Assembly (NCBI RefSeq): GCF_009928425.1
Contig: NZ_JAABNS010000001.1
Coordinates: 3,162,001 to 3,226,000, forward strand
DNA: 64,000 nt
DNA from: Pseudarthrobacter sp. ATCC 49987
GTDB taxonomy: Bacteria > Actinomycetota > Actinomycetes > Actinomycetales > Micrococcaceae
Reading direction: 5' to 3'
Positions 33,567 to 42,330 of this stretch are shown one piece after another. Below the pieces are notes generated by a model, which worked only from the letters and a program-made list of their open reading frames with translations, had not been told where the DNA came from and searched no databases. A program made the position numbers and the translations under genes. Position 1 is the first letter of the stretch, and the number at the start of each line of letters is the position of its first letter.

Positions 33567-34115
33567 TCAGAGGTTCCGGGGATGATCGCTGCGGGGCTCA
33601 TCGGTGCTGCCCTGCTCCGGGGGGACCTGGCTTGCGGGGGCCTGGCCGTGGTGAACCTGGCCTCCGGCCGGGTTGGAGGCCTGCTCGGCGCTGGAGGGGT
33701 TCCGGGCGCTGCGGTCGCGGCGCAGCTCTTCCGTGCCGGCGGCTTCCCGGGGCACCTCGTCCCCCTGGGCATCGTGTTCGGTGGTGACGACGTCGGGGTC
33801 CAGTTCGTCCGCCTTCCCCAGCTGTTCCTGCGCGCCGGCGCGGACCTTCTCGGCCTCCTGCTGACGCGCGGCGGCCTCCTCCCGCAGCCGCTCGGCTTCG
33901 ACTTCCGCCTGCTTGGCGTCGGCTTCGGCCCGGGCAGCCTGCGCCTCGCGCTCCCTGGCGCCGATCTCGTCGGTCTTGGCCTGTTCGCGCATTTCGACGG
34001 CCTTGGTGCGGTTTGCTTCCACCTTGCGCTTGCGGCTGAGCATGGTTGCCACGACGATGATCGCGAGCACCACAACGACGCCGATGATGATCCCAATGAG
34101 CTGTCCCGAATCCAC
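33567..34115 (-). CDS. Membrane-anchored coiled-coil protein
   Basis: 182 residues from GTG 34115. One membrane segment (about 5-27, LIGIIIGVVVVLAIIVVATM) is followed by a basic stretch and about 70 residues of charged heptad-like sequence (REREAQAARAEADAKQAEVE), then a hydrophilic, Pro/Gln-rich tail. GTG 34115 is preferred to the upstream ATGs at 34145 and 34166 because AAGGCGGA stands six bases before it. It resembles small stress-linked membrane proteins, but I cannot assign a family. Confidence 0.7.
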   Translation of the reverse strand: MDSGQLIGIIIGVVVVLAIIVVATMLSRKRKVEANRTKAVEMREQAKTDEIGAREREAQAARAEADAKQAEVEAERLREEAAARQQEAEKVRAGAQEQLGKADELDPDVVTTEHDAQGDEVPREAAGTEELRRDRSARNPSSAEQASNPAGGQVHHGQAPASQVPPEQGSTDEPRSDHPRNL

Positions 34116-34233
34116 GATGATTCCGCCTTTTCTCTCGATCGCCATACGTCCACGGGTAAACAGCATCAGTAAACCGCAGAATCGCCCGCATGACTATGCA
34201 TCCGGAACTCGGGCAGGGAGCACTGACGGGGCG

Positions 34234-34761
34234 TTATTTGGCCCGGGGGACCTTGAACTGCGTCAGCCGCGCGTCCCGGCCGTCGAGTTCGGCCCAGGAC
34301 TTCTCCGTCTCCATGATGGTCAGCGCGCTGGTGGGGTACCGCGTGGCGGCGTCCATGTAGGCGTCGTGGTTGGAGTCGCGGGACGCAAGGTGCATGGCGA
34401 GGTCCTGGACCCCGGGCATGTGCGAAATCACCATAAGGGTGGTCACGGTGTCCGGGACGTGGTTGATGACCGTCAGCATCCGCTTCGCTGAAGCGGCGTA
34501 CAGCCCGTCCTCGAGTTTCGGCGTCGGGGCCTTGTCGCCAAGTTCGCTGCAGACCCAGGTGCAGGTCTGCCGGGTGCGCAGGGCGCTGGAGCACAGGATG
34601 AAGTCGGGAACCACACCGTGCTTCAGCAGCCATTTTCCGGCCTGGGGGGCATCACGGTGGCCGCGCTCTTCGAGCGGCCGGTCATGATCCGCGACGCCGC
34701 CGGGCCAGTCCGCCTTGGCATGCCGCATGATCACCAGCCGTTTGATGTGATGCGCGCTCAT
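34234..34761 (-). CDS. SixA-type histidine phosphatase
   Basis: 175 residues. The catalytic RHA motif is in LVIMRHAKADW, the second arginine is in SSALRTRQT, and the second histidine in VISHMPGVQDL. This is the histidine phosphatase branch that includes SixA, which removes phosphate from phosphohistidine; the target here is unknown. It is a single gene. 55 bases separate it from the dodecin gene on the same strand. Confidence 0.88.
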   Translation of the reverse strand: MSAHHIKRLVIMRHAKADWPGGVADHDRPLEERGHRDAPQAGKWLLKHGVVPDFILCSSALRTRQTCTWVCSELGDKAPTPKLEDGLYAASAKRMLTVINHVPDTVTTLMVISHMPGVQDLAMHLASRDSNHDAYMDAATRYPTSALTIMETEKSWAELDGRDARLTQFKVPRAK

Positions 34762-34816
34762 GGATCAATCCTAGTGCGGCGGCTTCTCCGCGGGCGCGCA
34801 TCCCCTCAGAGGCCGC

Positions 34817-35020
34817 TCAATCGTCCAGGACAAAGGTCACTTCAAGCACGACGTGCCAGGCAACAACGGCGCCGTCGCTGATTTCAACCTTCTGTTCCTT
34901 CACCCACGCCCCCGTGACATTGCGCAGGGTCTTGTTGGCCCGGTCGACGCCCTCCTTGATGGCGGCATCAAACGAGGTCCTGGAGTTCGCGCTCAGGGTA
35001 GTAATCCGTGCAACAGACAT
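34817..35020 (-). CDS. Dodecin-family flavin-binding protein
   Basis: 67 residues, the family's normal size. ITTLSANSRTSFDAAIKEGV and VTGAWVKEQKVEISDGAVVA match dodecins, which form hollow dodecamers that store flavin (or CoA). GGAGGAA lies just before ATG 35020. Confidence 0.92.
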   Translation of the reverse strand: MSVARITTLSANSRTSFDAAIKEGVDRANKTLRNVTGAWVKEQKVEISDGAVVAWHVVLEVTFVLDD

Positions 35021-35286
35021 GTCTTCCTCCCAATAGTCGGCTCAACGCTAAAAACCCTACGCCGCACCCCCGAAACGCAACAGAGTCCAACAGCCGCGAA
35101 GGCCAGTCCTCGGTCAGCAGGAAGCGAAAGGCCACATTCTCAGCAGGAAGGGAGCTACCCCGGATGCCCATCAAGCGCAGAGGGCGGCGTTTTGCGTAGT
35201 GCCGCATCGCCGACTGAGGAACGAAGGAGGTGTCTAAGGCACGGCAAAATGCCGGCCTGTGCGCGTGGAACGCGCAGAGAAAGCAA

Positions 35287-35320
35287 AAGCGCCCGCCCCA
35301 GTAGAGGGACGGACGCTTTT
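35287..35320 (-). terminator. Terminator of the winged-helix gene
   Basis: An imperfect hairpin (AAGCGTCCGTCCC and GGGGCGGGCGCTT on the minus strand) followed by TTGCTTT, 14 bases after the stop at 35334. The remaining 35021-35286 stretch holds no gene I can support. Confidence 0.7.
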
Positions 35321-35333
35321 CGTGGACTGGAAG

Positions 35334-36197
35334 CTAGATCGAGTATTCCGGAGCGGCCCAGACCACAACTTCCGGGTGCTCGTAGAACCGGTACCCCTGG
35401 CCGCGGACCGTCCGGACGGTGTTGGCGAGGCGGCCGAGCTTGGAGCGCAGGCGGCGGATGTGCACGTCGATGGTCCGCTCGTTGGGCACCTCTTCGGCGT
35501 TGCGCCACAGGCCTTCGAGCAGCTCGTCGCGGCCCACGGTGCGGGTCCCGTTCTCGACAAGGTAGTTCAGCAGTTCGAACTCCTTGAACGTCAGGTTCAG
35601 GGATTCGCCGTCGAGCGCCACTTCGCGGCGGGCAAGGTCGATCAGCACGCCGGACGGACGCGGGTCCTGGGGCTGCTGCAGGCGGGCGGTCTCGGCCCGC
35701 TGGCGGGCGCCCACCGTGGGGTCACCGAAGGTGGAACGGACGACGTCGAGCGCCGAGCCGGGTGCGCTGGCGGGGGCGACGGCGACGGCGGCGTAGCTTT
35801 CAGCGCCGGAGACCAGGGACTGGGCGTAGGCCCGGATTTCCTGGGCCAGCTTCGCAATGGAGGTGCCGGCAGCCGCCGCGGTTTCCTCGTCGATCCCCAT
35901 GTAGAGCACGAACCCGCGGGCGACGTTGTCGCTCGGGACGGGACGGACGGGGCTGCCGCTCCCCGGGGCAATCACGGGAGTCGGGGCCGTGGCCGGTGCC
36001 GGCGGAACAGCGCGGAGCTGTCCGTAGGAGTTGGGGTTGTATCCCTGCGGCGCATAGCCCGGGGCGGGGAAGCTGTTGCCGGCGCCTGCGGGGGCAAAGG
36101 ATGCCCGGCCGCCGAAGCCCTGGCGGATACCGGAGGCCTGGCCGGCCTTGCTGGCGTTACGGACGGAGATGTGGACGTATCCGGATGCAACTGACAT
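35334..36197 (-). CDS. OmpR-type winged-helix protein without receiver domain
   Basis: 287 residues. The C-terminal 100 residues are an OmpR/PhoB winged helix (LTFKEFELLNYLVENGTRTV, IDVHIRRLRSKLG, VRGQGYRFYEH). The N-terminal 170 residues are Gly/Pro/Ala-rich followed by a region that does not show the receiver-domain Asp/Lys pattern. It is thus a DNA-binding protein not controlled by standard phosphorylation. It is divergent, across 625 bases of A/T-rich sequence, from a two-component system, and may share its regulatory region. Confidence 0.82.
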   Translation of the reverse strand: MSVASGYVHISVRNASKAGQASGIRQGFGGRASFAPAGAGNSFPAPGYAPQGYNPNSYGQLRAVPPAPATAPTPVIAPGSGSPVRPVPSDNVARGFVLYMGIDEETAAAAGTSIAKLAQEIRAYAQSLVSGAESYAAVAVAPASAPGSALDVVRSTFGDPTVGARQRAETARLQQPQDPRPSGVLIDLARREVALDGESLNLTFKEFELLNYLVENGTRTVGRDELLEGLWRNAEEVPNERTIDVHIRRLRSKLGRLANTVRTVRGQGYRFYEHPEVVVWAAPEYSI

Positions 36198-36822
36198 GGA
36201 TTGCTTACCTCAATGTGAATGGCCGTCATCGCGGCTCGAATGCTACTTTTCCCCGCAATGAAAACTGGGGAGGGGCGCCCGACGCTGGGCTGGGGGCGAA
36301 TGCCTAGAAACCTTTGGGGTGTAAAAGTTAGGCGTGCATTCGACAACAGCGCTTCTCGGTACCAGCGGGTGCGCTGATCCAAAAAACTGCGGCTGCAGGT
36401 GCTGTTGAGTTCTTGTTCACAATTGAAGTGTGCAACGTAACAATGAAAACTTGCAAGTAACACTGGACGCCAAAGTCCACGATGTGAGACAAAACCCGGA
36501 ATTGTAGTGCAAATCACAATTCTGCCCGGTCAATAAAATAACAACTGTTTTGGTTAATCCATGGCCCTGCGCGCCATCTACCGAACAAAGTTCGGTCGAA
36601 ACCCCCAAGTTCCCAAAATCATTCACTGTGCGTCGTAATCGTCAAACTGTTCGTCTACTTAGCATTGGATGTCCAGCGTCCCACAGAGTGGTCACCGGAG
36701 GATCCGGCAATTATCGGACCGGCTAGCGGCTGCGGGGATGTCCAGCTCGCTAGGCTGGGATTCACAGGCACCGCACAGGATCCCCAAAGCCGTGCTTAAC
36801 CGGCAGATCGGAGAGTTGTCCC
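36198..36822. other. Long A/T-rich regulatory intergenic region
   Basis: 625 bases without a credible gene, clearly lower in GC than its neighbours. It lies between divergent regulators. Inverted repeats are visible: GAATTGT/ACAATTC (36499-36505 and 36516-36522) and ACCGAAC/GTTCGGT (36580-36586 and 36590-36596). Multiple promoters or binding sites are likely. Confidence 0.6.
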
Positions 36823-37563
36823 ATGGCCACCTCGCACTCCATGACCAACAATCTCCCCCAGCTCTCCCACCCGGATGGCTCCCCCATCCGGGCCCTGGTC
36901 GTGGACGATGAACCCAGCCTCTCCGAGCTCATGAGCATGGGACTGCGGATGGCGGGCTGGTCGGTGGCCGTCGCCGCCGACGGGCCCGAAGCAATGAAGC
37001 TTGCCAAGGAATTCCGCCCCGACGTGCTAGTGCTCGACGTGATGCTTCCCGGATTCGACGGCGTTGAGCTGCTGGGCCGGATCCGCGCCTTCGCCCCCGA
37101 GGTGCCGGCACTGTTCCTGACAGCAAAGGACGCTGTCCAGGACCGCATCACCGGGCTGGCTGCCGGCGGGGACGACTACGTGACGAAGCCGTTCAGCATG
37201 GAGGAAGTGTTGCTCCGGCTGCATCGGCTGGTCCAGCGTTCCGGAGTGGCCGCGATGGATACCGCCGAACTCGTCGTCGGGGATCTCGTCCTGAACATCG
37301 ACACGCGCGAAGTGCGTCGCGCGGGTGAGGAGTTGCACCTCACTGCCACCCAGTTCGAGCTGCTGCGCTACCTCATGGAGAACCCGAAACGCGTTGTCAG
37401 CAAAGCCCAGATCCTGGACCGGGTATGGGACTACGACTTTGGCGGGCAGGCCAACATCGTGGAACTCTACATCTCGTACCTGCGCAAGAAGGTCGACGCC
37501 AACCACCCGCCCATGATCCACACGGTGCGCGGCGCCGGCTATGTCCTGAAGCCGGCGGACTGA
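36823..37563 (+). CDS. OmpR-family response regulator
   Basis: 246 residues. Receiver domain (about 22-135) with acidic pocket VVDDEPS, phosphoacceptor Asp72 in VLVLDVMLPG, and conserved Lys in YVTKPFSMEEV. The C-terminal winged helix ends VRGAGYVLKPAD. It is close to MprA/TrcR-type regulators of actinobacteria. The partner kinase starts three bases after its stop, so they form one operon. GGAGAGTTGTCCC precedes ATG 36823. Confidence 0.93.
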   Translation: MATSHSMTNNLPQLSHPDGSPIRALVVDDEPSLSELMSMGLRMAGWSVAVAADGPEAMKLAKEFRPDVLVLDVMLPGFDGVELLGRIRAFAPEVPALFLTAKDAVQDRITGLAAGGDDYVTKPFSMEEVLLRLHRLVQRSGVAAMDTAELVVGDLVLNIDTREVRRAGEELHLTATQFELLRYLMENPKRVVSKAQILDRVWDYDFGGQANIVELYISYLRKKVDANHPPMIHTVRGAGYVLKPAD

Positions 37564-37566
37564 TCC

Positions 37567-39225
37567 GTGCCTGACCGCTCCCCCACGATCCGCCCTTCCG
37601 GGCTCAACTGGCGCAACCCCGCCACCTGGCATCTGCGCACCCGGCTTGTCCTGGTCACCATGGCCCTGCTCGTGGCGATCTGCGGTGCGGTCGGCGTCGT
37701 CAGCTATGCCTCGATGGACTCCTTCCTGACCAGGCAGCTCGACAAGCAATTGGTGCAGGCTGCCGACCGCGCCCGCGAGTTTGGCCGCACCGGCGGCCGC
37801 GCAGACCCCCTGGACGCGCGGGGCCAGGGAATCGGTACCCTGAACGCCAGGATCGTGGACGACTCCGTCCGCAGCGCCGGCTTCCTCGCCGAGGACGCCA
37901 CCCGGAAGTCGCTCACCGACGAGGACGACGAAGTTCTCCTCAAGCTCGCCGCCCGGAGCGAGCCCGTGAACCGGACCCTGTCCGCCGGAGCCTACCGGCT
38001 GGTGGCCGCCGAGACCCCGGACGGCGATGTGATCGTCACCGGCCTGCCGCTCGCCGAGAAACAGAACACGCTGGCTTCATTGGTCTGGACGATGGTGCTC
38101 GTGTCCGCTGGCGGCCTCGTCGTGATCGGCCTTGCCGGGACGGCGCTGATCCGCCGCACCATGAAGCCGCTTGATCAGCTCTCCGAGGTGGCCACACAGG
38201 TCTCCCGCCTCCCGCTCGACGCCGGAGAAGTGGGACTCGCCATGCGGGTGCCCGCCGCCGCGGCTCATCCCGGCACCGAGGTGGGCAGTGTCGGCCATGC
38301 CTTGAACCTGATGCTGGACAACGTCTCCAACGCACTCGAAGCCCGGCAGAAGAGCGAGACGAAGGTCCGCCAGTTCGTCGCGGACGCCTCGCACGAGCTG
38401 CGCACACCCCTGACAGCCATCCGCGGCTACACCGAGCTGATGCGGATGACCGAACACTTCACCCCCGACGGCGCAAAGTCCCTCGCCCGGGTGCAGAGCC
38501 AGTCCGAACGGATGACCACCCTGGTGGAGGACCTGCTCCTGCTTGCCCGGCTGGACGAGGGCCAGCCCCTCAAGCTCACCGAGGTCGACCTCACCCAGCT
38601 GGCCATCGAGACGGTCAGCGACGAGAAGGTCATGGCCCCGGACCGGGTCTGGCATCTGGAACTCCCGGAAGAGCCGGTGGTGGTCCGCGGGGACGCGACC
38701 CAGCTGCACCAGGTGCTGGCCAACCTGCTCTCCAACGCGCGCAAGCACACCGGCCCCGGCACCATGGTGGTGACCGGCGTGAAGCGCGCGCCGGACGGGA
38801 GCGCCGTGATGACCGTGACGGACAACGGCCCCGGGATCTCCCCCGAGTTCGTGGACCGCGTGTTTGCGCGGTTCACGCGCGCTGACGCGTCCCGGAAGAA
38901 TCCCGTGACCGGTACGACGCCGGCACCCGGCCGGCGGCCCCTTCCCCGCCATCCGATTCACCCGCCCAGGACGCTCCCCGGCCCCCCGGCGGCCGCTGCC
39001 GTCGGGATGGCCCCAACGGCTTCCGCCGCGTCGGCAGAGGGAACCAGCGGGCTGGGATTGTCCATCGTGCAGTCGATTGTGGAGGCCCACGGTGGGACGG
39101 TCAGCGTGGCCTCGGCGCCCGGCCGGACCGAGTTCACGGTGCGCCTGCCGGCTACCCCTCCGGCGGGCCGGGGAGAGGCCCCCGCCGGACAGGCCCGGGA
39201 GCAAGCGGCCACGCCGTCGTCGTGA
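37567..39225 (+). CDS. Membrane sensor histidine kinase
   Basis: 552 residues. Two membrane segments (about 20-42 and 175-197) flank an extracytoplasmic sensor part, then HAMP, HisKA with His276 (ASHELRTPLTAIRGYTELM) and a HATPase domain with N box QVLANLLSNARKHT, DNGPGIS and GTSGLGLSIV. A Pro/Ala-rich insert of about 45 residues (about 445-488, TTPAPGRRPLPRHPIHPPRT) interrupts the ATP lid between the F and G2 boxes. Start GTG 37567 lies three bases after the regulator stop. It should phosphorylate the upstream regulator. Confidence 0.92.
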   Translation: MPDRSPTIRPSGLNWRNPATWHLRTRLVLVTMALLVAICGAVGVVSYASMDSFLTRQLDKQLVQAADRAREFGRTGGRADPLDARGQGIGTLNARIVDDSVRSAGFLAEDATRKSLTDEDDEVLLKLAARSEPVNRTLSAGAYRLVAAETPDGDVIVTGLPLAEKQNTLASLVWTMVLVSAGGLVVIGLAGTALIRRTMKPLDQLSEVATQVSRLPLDAGEVGLAMRVPAAAAHPGTEVGSVGHALNLMLDNVSNALEARQKSETKVRQFVADASHELRTPLTAIRGYTELMRMTEHFTPDGAKSLARVQSQSERMTTLVEDLLLLARLDEGQPLKLTEVDLTQLAIETVSDEKVMAPDRVWHLELPEEPVVVRGDATQLHQVLANLLSNARKHTGPGTMVVTGVKRAPDGSAVMTVTDNGPGISPEFVDRVFARFTRADASRKNPVTGTTPAPGRRPLPRHPIHPPRTLPGPPAAAAVGMAPTASAASAEGTSGLGLSIVQSIVEAHGGTVSVASAPGRTEFTVRLPATPPAGRGEAPAGQAREQAATPSS

Positions 39226-39309
39226 TCCCTGTTACCAAAATGTGACTCAGCAGTCCGAGTCCTGTACCGTTTTTAGGGTGCGGCCATCACTAGGGCCGCA
39301 TATCCGGAT

Positions 39310-39476
39310 GCACGCCAAGCTCTGCCGCCTCCCGGATTCCGCTGGACCAGGCAGAGGCGGGGAACCCAGAGTTCCCGGGCATTTCTGCACATTGCGCCCT
39401 TGGGGTGAAGCCGACACGTGAGATTCCGTGCGGCCGGATGACCTCATCCGAACCCGACAGCTAACTCCGCAGGCGT
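39310..39476 (+). promoter_or_regulatory. Cyclic di-AMP riboswitch (ydaO-yuaA class)
   Basis: The leader contains the conserved blocks of this class: GCCAAGCTCTGCCG near the 5' end, AGAGGCGGGGAACCC, TTGGGGTGAAG, and the 3' block CCGAACCCGACAGCTAACTC followed by CGCAGGC. It ends 12 bases before the start of a secreted cell-wall hydrolase gene. In actinobacteria this riboswitch usually precedes rpf and other peptidoglycan hydrolase genes and turns them off when c-di-AMP binds. Confidence 0.88.
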
Positions 39477-39488
39477 TGAGAGGCGATC

Positions 39489-40226
39489 ATGACTGAATTC
39501 AAGGCACAAGCGCGCCCTGACGGCGCTGCACCGACCCGCTCGAAGCCATCCCGCCACCGCGCTGAGCCGGCCAAGCCCGCTTCGGCCCTGTCCCGCTTTG
39601 CCACCAATGCAGGCTCCACCGGCCGCCGGGCGGCCGTTGTTGCTGCCGCTTGTGCAGTGCTAGTGGGAGTCGGAGCCGCCGGCCAGGCGTCCGAGACAGC
39701 CGCCCGCACTGCCAACGCCGGCAACTCCACGGAATCAACCGTCACGGCGGCCCCCCTGACGCACCTCGATTTTGAACGTGTCCGGGTGGCGAACCAGACC
39801 CCTGTCCCCACCGGCGGCATCGCGGCCCAGTCCACCGAGGTGAAGCCCGCCGAAGCACCGGCCCCGGCGGCTGCCCCGGCCCCCGCGCCCGCCCCGGCAC
39901 CCGCTCCTGTTGCCGTCGACGATCCTGCCGGCGCACAGGCGTACGCGGCGAGCCAGCTGGGCTCCCATGGCTGGGCCGCCAACGAGATGCAGTGCCTGAT
40001 GAAACTCTGGACCAAGGAGTCGGACTGGAAGACGACTGCCACCAACCCGAGCAGCGGCGCCTACGGTGTGGTCCAGTCCCTGCCGGCCGAGAAGATGGCC
40101 AGCGCGGGCGCCGATTACCGCACCAACTACCGGACCCAGATCAACTGGGGCCTGACGTACGTCAAGGACCGCTACGGCTCCCCGTGCGGCGCCCTGAACT
40201 TCCACTACGCGCACAACTGGTACTAA
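39489..40226 (+). CDS. Secreted transglycosylase-like cell-wall hydrolase
   Basis: 245 residues. A basic N-terminus and a membrane/signal segment (about 48-70, RRAAVVAAACAVLVGVGAAG) lead into an Ala/Pro linker (about 115-145, APAPAAAPAPAPAPAP) and a C-terminal lysozyme-like domain with catalytic-type Glu in MKLWTKESDWKTTATNPSSG and GAYGVVQSLP. It is similar to Rpf/soluble lytic transglycosylase proteins common in Arthrobacter. GAGAGG precedes ATG 39489. Expression is predicted to be under the c-di-AMP riboswitch. Confidence 0.88.
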   Translation: MTEFKAQARPDGAAPTRSKPSRHRAEPAKPASALSRFATNAGSTGRRAAVVAAACAVLVGVGAAGQASETAARTANAGNSTESTVTAAPLTHLDFERVRVANQTPVPTGGIAAQSTEVKPAEAPAPAAAPAPAPAPAPAPVAVDDPAGAQAYAASQLGSHGWAANEMQCLMKLWTKESDWKTTATNPSSGAYGVVQSLPAEKMASAGADYRTNYRTQINWGLTYVKDRYGSPCGALNFHYAHNWY

Positions 40227-40261
40227 ACAACCGGCACCGCGGGCCTCAGCCCCGGCCGGAC

Positions 40262-40300
40262 GCGAGGCCCCGGATCCACTGGATCCGGGGCCTCGCTTCT
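40262..40300 (+). terminator. Terminator of the hydrolase gene
   Basis: GCGAGGCCCCGGATCCA and its exact complement lie back to back (40262-40278 and 40280-40296), followed by TTCT. It can also act for the convergent gene ending at 40338. Confidence 0.82.
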
Positions 40301-40337
40301 GCCTGCCGCAGTCCGCGAAAACGGTGTCGCAGAGCGG

Positions 40338-40715
40338 CTAACCGCCGGGACGGTTGGGGATGTACTGCACCGCCCATTTGTTGCCGTCCGGGTCGGCAAA
40401 GTGGACGAAGTGCCCCCAGTCCTGGACGTCGACGTCGCTGACGTCCACGCCGTTGTCCTTAAGCTGTTTGTGCGCGGCCTGGATATCGCTGACCACAAGC
40501 TGCAGGCTGGGGGCCGTTCCCGGCGGAGCGTCGTTGAGCCCCTCGCCGATGGCAATGGAGCAGCCTGAGCCCGGCGGGGTCAGCTGGACGAAGCGGATGC
40601 CGTCCATGGGCCGTTCGTCGTAGTCGGCGTTGAAGCCGACCTTGTTGACGTAGAAATCCTTGGCACGGTCCACATCAGACACGGGAACAAAGACAAGTTC
40701 AAGTTTCCAGTCCAT
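40338..40715 (-). CDS. VOC-family (glyoxalase/bleomycin-resistance-like) protein
   Basis: 125 residues, one VOC domain: LELVFVPVSDVDRAKDFYVN at the N-terminus and HFADPDGNKWAVQYIP at the end. Substrate unknown. It stands alone between a hydrolase and upp. Confidence 0.87.
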   Translation of the reverse strand: MDWKLELVFVPVSDVDRAKDFYVNKVGFNADYDERPMDGIRFVQLTPPGSGCSIAIGEGLNDAPPGTAPSLQLVVSDIQAAHKQLKDNGVDVSDVDVQDWGHFVHFADPDGNKWAVQYIPNRPGG

Positions 40716-40755
40716 GCGGCTCAGGCTAGCCCCGGGTGCTATTTTCCGGTAGGGG

Positions 40756-41391
40756 CTAGCCGGCCACGCCGTAGAGGCGGTCGCCGGCGTCGCCCAGGCC
40801 CGGGACGATGTAGGACTTCTCGTTGAGCTTCTCGTCGATCGAGGCGAGCACGATCGTCACGTTGGCGTCGGCAAGCTCCTCTTCCAGCTTCGCCAGGCCT
40901 TCCGGGGCGGCCAGAAGGCAGATGCAGGTGACGTCGGAGGCGCCGCGCTTGAAGAGGAACTTGATGGCCTCGCGCAGCGTGCCGCCGGTGGCGAGCATGG
41001 GGTCCAGGACGAAGATCTGCCGGTCCGTGAGGTCCTCGGGGAGGCGTTCGGCATACGTGATGATGCCCAGGGTCTCTTCATCGCGGGCCATGCCCAGGAA
41101 TCCGACCTCGGCCGTGGGGACCAGCTTGGTCATGCCCTCAAGCATGCCGAGTCCGGCGCGCAGGATGGGGACCACCAGCGGGGTGGGCTTGGTGAAAGCC
41201 GTGCCAATGGTGGTGCTGACCGGTGTCTCGATGGTCACCGGTTCGGTGCGGACTTCCCGGGTGGCCTCGTACGCCAGGAGCGTGACGAGTTCCTCGGTGA
41301 GCTGGCGGAAGACCGGTGACGGGGTGTTCTTGTCCCGCAGGACGGTGAGCTTATGGGCGACCAGCGGGTGGTCCACAACGAGAGTGCGCAT
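40756..41391 (-). CDS. upp: Uracil phosphoribosyltransferase
   Basis: 211 residues, full length. It makes UMP from uracil and PRPP in pyrimidine salvage. The PRPP-binding loop is [17 protein letters not shown], and the uracil-site region is [15 protein letters not shown]; both are intact. ATG 41391 opens [20 protein letters not shown], typical of the family. Confidence 0.97.
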   Translation of the reverse strand: MRTLVVDHPLVAHKLTVLRDKNTPSPVFRQLTEELVTLLAYEATREVRTEPVTIETPVSTTIGTAFTKPTPLVVPILRAGLGMLEGMTKLVPTAEVGFLGMARDEETLGIITYAERLPEDLTDRQIFVLDPMLATGGTLREAIKFLFKRGASDVTCICLLAAPEGLAKLEEELADANVTIVLASIDEKLNEKSYIVPGLGDAGDRLYGVAG

Positions 41392-41403
41392 GGGTCAAAA
41401 CTA

Positions 41404-42246
41404 TCACCCGGCGGCAGGGGGCCCGCCCGTGGGACCGCGGGTCCCGACGTCGTTCGTCTCCCCCGGAGCGCCGCTGCCGGCGGCGCCGTCGCGCAGGTGG
41501 GCCTCGTTGTCGAAAGTCGGTGCGGGTCCGGCCTGTTCCCGGTGCCGCAGGACATGGAAGAGCCGGTGGGCCAGGATCACTATCCCGACCCAGGCCAGTC
41601 CCAGCACCCAGCCGATGATCACATCGGTCATCCAGTGGTGGCCCAGATAGACCCGGCTCATGCCCATCGCGAAGATGAACACCGCCCCCGCCGCTATCAG
41701 GCTGACCCGGGCCAGCGTGCGTTTAATTTGCAGGCAGGCGAGGTACACCACCAGTCCGATCACCACCGTCGTGTTGAGCGTGTGGCCGCTCGGGAACGAC
41801 GGCGAGGTTTCGTAGGGCGGGACGGCGTCGGCGTGGTCCGGGCGGGTGCGCCCGATCAGCTTCTTGCCCACGGACGTCGCGGTCACGGAGACGGCGGCAG
41901 CGCCGCCGATCAGGATCAGCGGCCGCCAGGTCCGGCTGGCCCAGATGAGCCACGCCGTGAGGATACTGGCCAGGATGGGCATCCCGATCCCGCCGCCGAT
42001 GTTGGTGAAGCCCGTGACAAACGCATCCAGGCCGGGGCTGCGGAGCTGCTCCATCATCCCGAGGGTGGGCTTGTCCAGGTTCGCCAGGCCGGCGTCGTCC
42101 ACGACGTTGTCATAGACCTCGGCACTTAGCAGCGCCAGGACCAGCACCACCACGCCGCCGATGAGCATTGTGGCCCACAGCGCCGCGTAGGGCACCACCC
42201 ATTTGCCCCAGCGCTGCGTCAGCCAGCTCTCTGTCCCGGTGTTCAC
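41404..42246 (-). CDS. PAP2-family membrane phosphatase
   Basis: 280 residues with about six membrane segments. The phosphatase signature is complete: KKLIGRTRPD, PSFPSGHT and SRVYLGHHWMTDV. It may dephosphorylate undecaprenyl or other lipid pyrophosphates at the outer face of the membrane. GTG 42246 is chosen because GGGAG stands six bases before it; the frame is open further. It is divergent from tadA. Confidence 0.9.
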   Translation of the reverse strand: MNTGTESWLTQRWGKWVVPYAALWATMLIGGVVVLVLALLSAEVYDNVVDDAGLANLDKPTLGMMEQLRSPGLDAFVTGFTNIGGGIGMPILASILTAWLIWASRTWRPLILIGGAAAVSVTATSVGKKLIGRTRPDHADAVPPYETSPSFPSGHTLNTTVVIGLVVYLACLQIKRTLARVSLIAAGAVFIFAMGMSRVYLGHHWMTDVIIGWVLGLAWVGIVILAHRLFHVLRHREQAGPAPTFDNEAHLRDGAAGSGAPGETNDVGTRGPTGGPPAAG

Positions 42247-42330
42247 GGTTTCTCCCGAATGTTGGTGCCGGTGTGGTTGCCGGGCAGCCGGGCTGCACAG
42301 CGTGCTTACTGTCGAAACTATCATTGAGCC

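Noticed and set aside
36580..36596. SOS-box-like ACCGAAC-AAA-GTTCGGT
   Set aside because: Actinobacterial LexA boxes have CGAAC-N4-GTTCG; here the spacer is three bases, and the neighbours are not SOS genes.
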